A stretch of DNA of 39,113 nt from Acidobacteriota bacterium (GTDB lineage: Bacteria; Acidobacteriota; Vicinamibacteria; Vicinamibacterales; UBA8438). This document shows positions 32,676 to 39,113 of this stretch, piece after piece; position 1 is the stretch's first letter, and every line of letters begins with the position of its first letter. Location: assembly GCA_026706755.1 (NCBI GenBank), contig JAPOYG010000567.1, positions 1 to 39,113 of the forward strand, read 5' to 3'. The notes beneath the pieces are model-generated. The model had not been told where the DNA came from. It ran no database searches and saw only the letters and a program-made list of their open reading frames with translations. Position numbers and translations under genes: made by a program.

Positions 32676-34088
32676 ATGGGCGACACCACCTTGACCGACC
32701 GCATCCTGCAACTGAACGACCTGGTCTGGCAGCCGTTCGCCATGCCTCTGGTGCTCGTCGTCGTCGGCGGACTGATCACCGTCATGACCGGGGTGATCCA
32801 GATTCGCCGCTTCCCCGTCGCCCTGCGCATGGTGACGGGGGGCGCCTTCTTCCGCGGCGGAAAAGGCGGCGGGGAAGGGACCATCACGCAGTTCCAGGCG
32901 CTCTCCACCGCGCTCGCCTCCACGGTGGGCAACGGGAACATCGGAGGCGTCGCCACGGCGATCCTGATCGGCGGACCGGGGGCGATCTTCTGGATGTGGG
33001 TGACCGCCGCCGTGGGCATGGCGACGAAGTACGCGGAGGCCGTAGCCGGCGTGCACTACCGGGTCACGCGGGACACCGGCGAGTTCGCGAGCGGGCCGAT
33101 GTACTACATCAAGCGGGCCGTGCCGCAGCGGCAGCTCGGCGCGGGGCTCGCCGGCATGTTCGCGTTCTTCGGGGCCTGCACGGCACTGTTCGGCACCGGC
33201 AACATGGCCCAGTCGAACACCGTGGCGCGAACCTTCGTGGAGGCGGCCCGGACGATCGCCGGCGTGGAGGTGCCGCTGTGGGTCCCCGGGCTGCTCATCA
33301 CGGTGGCGGTCGGCCTGGTGCTGCTGGGCGGCATCCGCCGCATCGCGGCGGTGGCGGCGCGGCTCGTGCCGGCCATGATCGTGGTGTACGTCCTGGCCGC
33401 GTCCGCCTACCTGCTCATCAACCTGACCGCCATCCCCGCTGTGATCGCGCAGATCGTCTCCAGCGCGTTCACGCCATCGGCGGCCGTGGGCGGCTTCGCC
33501 GGGGCCACCGCGGCGCAGGTCATTGCAGCCGGCGTCAGCCGCGGGGTGCTGTCGAACGAAGCCGGCCTGGGGAGCGCGCCGATCGCGCACGGCATCGCCA
33601 AGGTGAACCACCCGTCGGAGCAGGGCCTCGTCGGCGTCTTCGAGGTCTTCGTGGACACCATCGTGGTCTGCTCGATGACGGCGTTCGTCATTCTCACGTC
33701 GGGCCTCTGGACGGACCCTGCCTACCAGGGATCGAGCGGGGACCTGACGGCGGCCGCCCTCAGCACGTCGGTGCCCCTCGCGTCGCTCGTGGTGGCCCTC
33801 TGCTCGTTCCTGTTCGGCTTCTCCACGCTCATCGGGTGGTCGTACTACGGCGAGGCCTGCGTGGAGTTCCTCTTCGGGACACGGGCGGTGATGCCGTACC
33901 GCGTGGTCTTCACGGGGATGATCCTGATCGGGGCGGTGGTCTCGGTTCCCCTGGTCTGGGCCATCGGCACGCTGCTGAACGGGTTCATGGCGTTCCCGAA
34001 CCTCATCGGCATCGCGTTCCTCGTCGGCACGGTCCGCAGCCTGACGAAGGACTACTTCAGCGGCTCGTCGCCGAGGGCGTCCAGGTAG
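32676..34088 (+). CDS. Sodium:alanine/glycine symporter (AgcS family)
   Basis: 470 aa; GGEGTITQFQALSTALASTVGNGNIGGVATAILIGGPGAIFWMWVTAAVGMATKYAE, SNEAGLGSAPIAHG; GGAGGG Shine-Dalgarno. Confidence 0.95.
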   Translation: MGDTTLTDRILQLNDLVWQPFAMPLVLVVVGGLITVMTGVIQIRRFPVALRMVTGGAFFRGGKGGGEGTITQFQALSTALASTVGNGNIGGVATAILIGGPGAIFWMWVTAAVGMATKYAEAVAGVHYRVTRDTGEFASGPMYYIKRAVPQRQLGAGLAGMFAFFGACTALFGTGNMAQSNTVARTFVEAARTIAGVEVPLWVPGLLITVAVGLVLLGGIRRIAAVAARLVPAMIVVYVLAASAYLLINLTAIPAVIAQIVSSAFTPSAAVGGFAGATAAQVIAAGVSRGVLSNEAGLGSAPIAHGIAKVNHPSEQGLVGVFEVFVDTIVVCSMTAFVILTSGLWTDPAYQGSSGDLTAAALSTSVPLASLVVALCSFLFGFSTLIGWSYYGEACVEFLFGTRAVMPYRVVFTGMILIGAVVSVPLVWAIGTLLNGFMAFPNLIGIAFLVGTVRSLTKDYFSGSSPRASR

Positions 34089-34753
34089 GTCCGCACCCTG
34101 GCCTCGGGGTCGCCGCCGGCGACGAGGTCCCCGATCACGGCCACCGCGGCGGCGCCGGCGGCTACGACGGCCGGCGCTCGCCCGAGCGTGATGCCGCCGA
34201 TCGCGACCACGGGTCGTTCCGGGCGGCGGAGCGCCGCGGCGCGGACCGCCTCCAGACCGACCGGCGCGTACCTCGTCGCCTTGGTCGACGTTCCGTACAC
34301 CGGTCCGACCGCCACGTAGGTCAGGGGTTGCGACCAGGCGTCGTCCCGCTGGCCGGCGGTGTGCGTGGAGAGCCCGACGATCGCCTCCGGGCCGAGCTGC
34401 CGGCGCGCCGCCGGCGGCGGCAGGTCGTCCTGCCCGAGATGCACGCCGTCCGCCCCGGACATGCGCGCCACGTCGACCCGGTCGTTCACGATGACGGTGG
34501 CTCCATGACGCCCGGCCATGCGCACGATCTCGTCGCACCAGCGCAGAAGGACGCCGGTCGCTACTCCGGCGCCCCGCACCTGGAGCCAGCGCGCCCCCCC
34601 GGCCAGGAAGGCAGCGGCGAGATCGGGCACGCTCCAGGCCTGCGACGCGGCGGTGCGGGCATCCACGATGGCGTACAGGCGCGGCATCGTCCTGGCAGGC
34701 GACAGGCTCCCGGCCCGTGGCGGCGCGCCTGCGCGGCCGGCGCCGGCTGTCAT
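34052..34753 (-). CDS. thiE: Thiamine phosphate synthase
   Basis: PRLYAIVDARTAA, WLQVRGAGVATG, VIVNDRVDVARMSGADGVHLGQDDLP, VGPVYGTSTKATRYAPVGLE, AIGGITLG; ATG overlaps the accC stop (ATGA). Confidence 0.9.
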   Translation of the reverse strand: MTAGAGRAGAPPRAGSLSPARTMPRLYAIVDARTAASQAWSVPDLAAAFLAGGARWLQVRGAGVATGVLLRWCDEIVRMAGRHGATVIVNDRVDVARMSGADGVHLGQDDLPPPAARRQLGPEAIVGLSTHTAGQRDDAWSQPLTYVAVGPVYGTSTKATRYAPVGLEAVRAAALRRPERPVVAIGGITLGRAPAVVAAGAAAVAVIGDLVAGGDPEARVRTYLDALGDEPLK

Positions 34754-36132
34754 CCGCCCCTCCCGGCCGGGAGCCCCGCCGCGGCCCGCGAGCCGCTCGC
34801 GAATCGTTCCAGGAAGTCCGTGCTCACGCGCCCCGCAAGGAAGTCCGGATCGCTCAGGATTCGAAGGTGGAGTGGAATCGTCGTGTCGATTCCGGCGATC
34901 ACCGTCATCGTCAGCGCGCGCCGCATGCGGGCAATCGCCTCGCCGCGGTCGCGGCCGTGCGCGACGACCTTGGCCACCAGCGAATCGTAGTGCGGCGTCA
35001 CGACGCCTCCTGCCCGGAGGTCCGTGTCGATGCGGACGCCCGGCCCCGTGCCGCCCTGCAGGGTGAACGCCGCGATCGTCCCCGGCGAGGGCCGGAACGT
35101 CTCCGGGTGCTCGGCGTTCACGCGACACTCGATGGCGTGCCCGCGCGGCGCCGACGCGCCGCCGCCGGGCAGCTCCTGCCCTGCCGCAATCCGGAGCTGC
35201 TCCTTGACGATGTCGACCCCGGTGACCATCTCCGTGACGGGGTGCTCGACCTGCAGCCTGGCGTTCACCTCGATGAAGTGGAACGCGCCGCCCTCGTCGC
35301 GCAGGAACTCGAAGGTCCCCGCGTTCCGGTAGCCGACGGCGCGGGCGGCGCGGGCGATCCGTGCCCCCAGATCCCGGCGGGTCGGCTCGTCGACGGCGGG
35401 CGAAGGGGATTCCTCCAGGAGCTTCTGGTGCCGCCGCTGGATGGTGCATTCCCGCTCACCGAGGCTCAGCGACGTGCCGGCGCCATCGACGAGCACCTGG
35501 AACTCGATGTGGCGCGCCGCCGCCAGGTACCGTTCCAGGTAGAGCCTCGAATCGCCGAACGCCGACTGTGCCTCGCGTTGCGCGGTACGCCACGCGGGCT
35601 CGAGCGAGGCGGCGTCGGGGACGATCCGCATGCCCCGGCCTCCGCCGCCGCCCCGCGCCTTGACGATCACCGGGTAGCCGAGCGACTGCGCCGCGTCGTG
35701 CACGGCGGCGGGCGATTCGACGGACACCTCGGCGCCCGGCAGGACCGGGAGGCCGGCGCGGCGCATCGCCGCCCGCGCCGCCACCTTGTCGCCGAAGAGG
35801 CGCAGGACGGCAGGCGGCGGCCCGACGAAGACGATCCCCCGCGCGGCGCACGCTTCTGCGAGGTCCGCGCTCTCGGCGAGAAATCCGTAGCCGGGGTGCA
35901 CGGCGTCGGCGCCCGAGAGTCGAGCCGCCTCGATGATGGCCGCCACGTCGAGGTAGCTCCGCTCCGCGGGCGCGGGTCCGATGCAGACGGCGCGATCGGC
36001 CGCCTGCGCATGGAGGGCCCGTCGATCCGCCGTCGAGCAGACGGCGACGGTCTCCACGTCGAGCTCCCGGCAGGCTGCCATCACGCGCAGCGCCACCTCG
36101 CCCCGGTTGGCGACGAGTACCCTCTTGAGCAT
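34750..36132 (-). CDS. accC: Acetyl-CoA carboxylase, biotin carboxylase subunit
   Basis: 460 aa; MLKRVLVANRGEVALRVMAACRELDVETVAVCSTADR, KARGGGGGRGMRIV, FHFIEVNARLQVEHPVTEMVTGVDIVKEQL. Confidence 0.97.
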   Translation of the reverse strand: MLKRVLVANRGEVALRVMAACRELDVETVAVCSTADRRALHAQAADRAVCIGPAPAERSYLDVAAIIEAARLSGADAVHPGYGFLAESADLAEACAARGIVFVGPPPAVLRLFGDKVAARAAMRRAGLPVLPGAEVSVESPAAVHDAAQSLGYPVIVKARGGGGGRGMRIVPDAASLEPAWRTAQREAQSAFGDSRLYLERYLAAARHIEFQVLVDGAGTSLSLGERECTIQRRHQKLLEESPSPAVDEPTRRDLGARIARAARAVGYRNAGTFEFLRDEGGAFHFIEVNARLQVEHPVTEMVTGVDIVKEQLRIAAGQELPGGGASAPRGHAIECRVNAEHPETFRPSPGTIAAFTLQGGTGPGVRIDTDLRAGGVVTPHYDSLVAKVVAHGRDRGEAIARMRRALTMTVIAGIDTTIPLHLRILSDPDFLAGRVSTDFLERFASGSRAAAGLPAGRGG

Positions 36133-36191
36133 CCGCTTGGGGCGCGAGCGCGCTGACCGGCCCGTTGGGGAGGGCCGGGAGCTGCGCCGTT

Positions 36192-36647
36192 CTACGGCCC
36201 GGAATCCCGGGCGGGGTCGATGGCCAGCAGACGCTCGCCGTACTCGACCGCCTGCCCGTTCTCGATGAAGATGGCGACCACCGTGCCGTCCTCCTCGGCG
36301 TCGATCTCGTGCATCAGCTTCATCGCTTCGATCAGGCAGAGCACCTGGCCCTTCCGCACGCGGGCGCCGACCTCCACGAAGGGTGCCTGATCCGGCGCGG
36401 GGGCGCGGTAGGCGGTACCGACGATCGGGGCTCGCATGACGCGAGGCCCCGGCGCCCCGCCGGAGTCGCCGGTCGCGGGCGGAGCGCCGCCGTCGGCTTC
36501 CGACGGCGGGCCGCCGCTCGTAACCGGCAGGGCGCGCGCGGCGCGCTTGCGGAAGCGCACGCGAAGGCCCGCCTGCTCGACCTCCATCTCCTCGAGGTCG
36601 TGCTCTGCCATCAGGGCCAGGAAGCGCTTCAGTTCGTCGTCAGCCAT
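36192..36647 (-). CDS. accB: Acetyl-CoA carboxylase biotin carboxyl carrier protein
   Basis: Biotinylation motif [44 protein letters not shown]. Confidence 0.96.
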   Translation of the reverse strand: MADDELKRFLALMAEHDLEEMEVEQAGLRVRFRKRAARALPVTSGGPPSEADGGAPPATGDSGGAPGPRVMRAPIVGTAYRAPAPDQAPFVEVGARVRKGQVLCLIEAMKLMHEIDAEEDGTVVAIFIENGQAVEYGERLLAIDPARDSGP

Positions 36648-36689
36648 CCTGCGGCGCCGCCGGCCGACCGCACGGGCCCGCTCACCGGG

Positions 36690-37859
36690 TCAGCAGACGC
36701 GGAGCTCCCTCGGCACGCGGGTCAGCAACTCGTGCCCGTCTTCCGTCACCAGGACGTCGTCCTCGATGCGTACCCCACCGACTCCGGGCAGATAGACACC
36801 GGGTTCCACCGTGAAGACCATCCCGGGCGCCAGGAGGGGGTCTTCCGCATCCGCCGCCGCGGCTTCGCCCTCGACCCGCCGACGACCGACGCGCGGCGCC
36901 TCGTGCACCTCGATCCCCAGCCCGTGCCCGGTGCTGTGCCCGAACGCCTCCGCCAGCCCGTGCCCGGCCAGCACGTCCCGTGCCGCCGCGTCGACGTCGC
37001 TCGCGTGGATGCCCGGCCGAATCGCGGCGAGCGCCGCGGCCTGTGCGGCGTGGACGGCCCCATGCAGGCGGCGCGCCTCCGCGCCCGCGCGACCCACGCA
37101 GACGGTTCGGCTCAGGTCGACGCAGTATCCGTGGTGCATGCCGCCGAAGTCCAGAACCACGAGGTCGCCGGCAACGAGGCGCCGACCCGTGGGTTGCGCG
37201 TGCGGCAGCGCGCTGTTGGGCCCCCCGGCGACGATCGCCTCGAACGCCGGCCGCTCGAAGCCCGCATCGCGCAATGCCGCCTCGATCTGCGCGGCGAGCT
37301 CCCGCTCCGTACACCCGACCCCCACACGATCCAGCACGCGGGCCGTGACCGGCCCCAACCGCTCCCCCGCCGCGCGCAGCACCGCGATCTCGTGGTCGTC
37401 CTTCCGCATCCGGAGGCGCTCGACGAGGCCCACCGTCGCGGCGATTGCGGCCCGCAGGGCGCCCTCGAGCCACTGCCAGCGCCGCACGCTGAGATGATCG
37501 GCCTCGACCCCGATCCGTTCCCATCCCGCGTCCGACGCCACGCGGCGGAGCGTCTCCTCGTAGCTGCCGTCGACGTCGACCCGGCGGAGGCCGGACGGAA
37601 CCGCCCCCGCCGCCACCAGCTCCGCCGCCACGGTCCGGTAGCGGAAATCCACGAGAAGCTGCGCGTCCGCCGGCGTGACGACCAGCATCCCCGCGCTCGC
37701 ACGCACGTTCGCGAGGTAGAAGAGGTGGGGCAGGTGGGTGACGACGAAGGCGTCGAGGCCGAGCCTGACCAACTCGGCGCGCACTGCCCGCAGCCGTGCG
37801 TCGAGTCTCGACGCGCCGGCCATGCCGTCCCCCATGTCCACCGCTTCCCAACCTATCAT
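36690..37859 (-). CDS. pepP: Xaa-Pro aminopeptidase (M24B)
   Basis: VLDFGGMHHGYCVDLSRTVCVG, GHSTGHGLGIEVHEAP, MVFTVEPGVYLPGVGGVRIEDDVLVTEDG; ATG (MIGWEAVD) overlaps the upstream stop (ATGA); alternative starts 37835 and 37823. Confidence 0.93.
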   Translation of the reverse strand: MIGWEAVDMGDGMAGASRLDARLRAVRAELVRLGLDAFVVTHLPHLFYLANVRASAGMLVVTPADAQLLVDFRYRTVAAELVAAGAVPSGLRRVDVDGSYEETLRRVASDAGWERIGVEADHLSVRRWQWLEGALRAAIAATVGLVERLRMRKDDHEIAVLRAAGERLGPVTARVLDRVGVGCTERELAAQIEAALRDAGFERPAFEAIVAGGPNSALPHAQPTGRRLVAGDLVVLDFGGMHHGYCVDLSRTVCVGRAGAEARRLHGAVHAAQAAALAAIRPGIHASDVDAAARDVLAGHGLAEAFGHSTGHGLGIEVHEAPRVGRRRVEGEAAAADAEDPLLAPGMVFTVEPGVYLPGVGGVRIEDDVLVTEDGHELLTRVPRELRVC

Positions 37860-39113
37860 GCCCGCCCCGGGGGGGCGCTCATGCCCTCCGGGGGGCCGCG
37901 CGCGGAGGCAGCCGCCGCCTCGACGGTCACCGTGGCACTCGCCGTGGACGACGCGCCGCGGTCGTCCGTCACGACGAGGGTGACGACGTAGGTGCCTGCC
38001 ACGCGATACGTGTGCGTCACGCTGCCCCCTCGCGCCTCGGCCGCGGCGTCGCCGAACACCCAGGCGTGCTCGACGATCGTCCGTCCGGGGCGGGCGATGG
38101 AACGCAGCCCGGAGAAGGAGACCGGCCGGCCGACAACCGGCCGCTGCGGCGACACGTCGATTACCGCCGTCGGGTCGCCGCTGCCGACGGTGATCTCGCG
38201 CGTGGCGGTGGCGGAACTCCCTCGGTCGTCGCTCACGGCGAGCGTCACCGCGTAGACGCCCGCGCGTGCGTACCGGTGCTCGACCACGCGCCCGCGGCCG
38301 GCGGCCCCGTCGCCGAGCTTCCATTCGTAGGCCACGATGGGCCGGGCGGAGGTCGTCCGGCCCGCGTCGAAGACGACGGACGAGCCGGCGTCCGGCAGAG
38401 CGGGTGACACGTCGAAGGCCGGTGCGGGCACGGCCGCCGCATCCACGCCGACCACCTGCGTGACGGAGGCCGTGCGCTGATACGGATCCGTGACCTCCAG
38501 CCGGACCGGGTACGAACCCGGGGCCTCGAAGACATGCGAGACGGTCTGTCCGGCCGCGTGCACCCCGTCGCCGAAGCTCCACGTGAAGCCGGTCACGAGG
38601 CGCCGGGGGTCGTCCACGCACGCCGGAGGGCTGGGCCCTCCGCTCCGCGACGCGTCACAGAAGGGGGCGCTGAACAGCGTGGGTTCCCCAGCCGTCGCGG
38701 GGCTCGGGGCGTGGGTGAAGCCGGCCGCAACTCCGAACCCCGGAATGACCCGACCGGGGGGCACCAGCCGGATCGCCACGACTCGTGCGAGCGCGTTCGC
38801 ATGGTCCTCCGTCCTCGGCGTCACCCGAATCGTCACGGCGGTGCCGGGGTCGGGCTGCCCGGCGGGATTCGTCGACACGCGCGGCGCCGTGTACGAGAAG
38901 CGGGCTCGTCCTTCGGGGCCGGTTACGACGGAACGTGCCGAGAGCGCGCCAAAGTCCTGCCGCTCGCCCGACGCCACGATCTGGAGCGTCAGCGGGAGCC
39001 GCGGCACGGGTCGCGCGCGCCCGTCGAGGGCGAGCACCGACACGACCGAGCGGGCGATGCCGTCGAGGGGCAGCACGTCGGGAACGGCAGCGAGCTGCAG
39101 GGACAGCGCGAGC
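37856..39113 (-). CDS. PKD-repeat extracellular/surface protein, N-terminus outside the window
   Basis: Frame open to the window edge (LALSLQLAAVPDVLPLDGIARS...); three PKD-type repeats (FTWSFGDGVHAAGQTVSHVFEAPGSYPVRLEVTD, YEWKLGDGAAGRGRVVEHRYARAGVYAVTLAVSDDRG, HAWVFGDAAAEARGGSVTHTYRVAGTYVVTLVVTDDRG). Confidence 0.88.
   Translation of the reverse strand, partial: LALSLQLAAVPDVLPLDGIARSVVSVLALDGRARPVPRLPLTLQIVASGERQDFGALSARSVVTGPEGRARFSYTAPRVSTNPAGQPDPGTAVTIRVTPRTEDHANALARVVAIRLVPPGRVIPGFGVAAGFTHAPSPATAGEPTLFSAPFCDASRSGGPSPPACVDDPRRLVTGFTWSFGDGVHAAGQTVSHVFEAPGSYPVRLEVTDPYQRTASVTQVVGVDAAAVPAPAFDVSPALPDAGSSVVFDAGRTTSARPIVAYEWKLGDGAAGRGRVVEHRYARAGVYAVTLAVSDDRGSSATATREITVGSGDPTAVIDVSPQRPVVGRPVSFSGLRSIARPGRTIVEHAWVFGDAAAEARGGSVTHTYRVAGTYVVTLVVTDDRGASSTASATVTVEAAAASARGPPEGMSAPPGRA

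Overview
GC-rich bacterial chromosomal window, mostly densely packed housekeeping genes. Gene content suggests a Gram-negative, Acidobacteria-like genome, but that taxonomic impression is inference only. From left to right: the tail of a CaiB/BaiF CoA-transferase; a tartrate/malate-type decarboxylating dehydrogenase; glnK-amtB; an acyl-CoA dehydrogenase; a 3-hydroxyisobutyrate dehydrogenase-family protein; ApbE; nicotinamidase. Next is a long minus-strand block. It encodes a split (b6f-like) cytochrome b/Rieske complex with a large octaheme cytochrome c and a HEAT-repeat protein, then DUF2905, ndk, and a TCA block (korB, korA, sucD, sucC, mdh, icd). It is followed by serA, a PilP/GspC-like orphan, a KDO/CTP block (kdsB-pyrG-kdsA-kdsD-lapB-coaE), folD, an AgcS symporter, thiE-accC-accB-pepP, and a PKD-repeat protein cut by the window edge. 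The most interesting features are (1) the quinol-oxidising complex: a b6-type cytochrome b keeping the heme c_i-type Cys, a subunit-IV-like protein with an N-terminal membrane extension, and a TM plus coiled-coil plus 3+5 heme cytochrome c; and (2) a small dispersed palindromic repeat (GGAGTCTGCGCC...GCGCAGACTCC) in three intergenic spots. I see no CRISPR, tRNA, rRNA, transposon, prophage or defence system.
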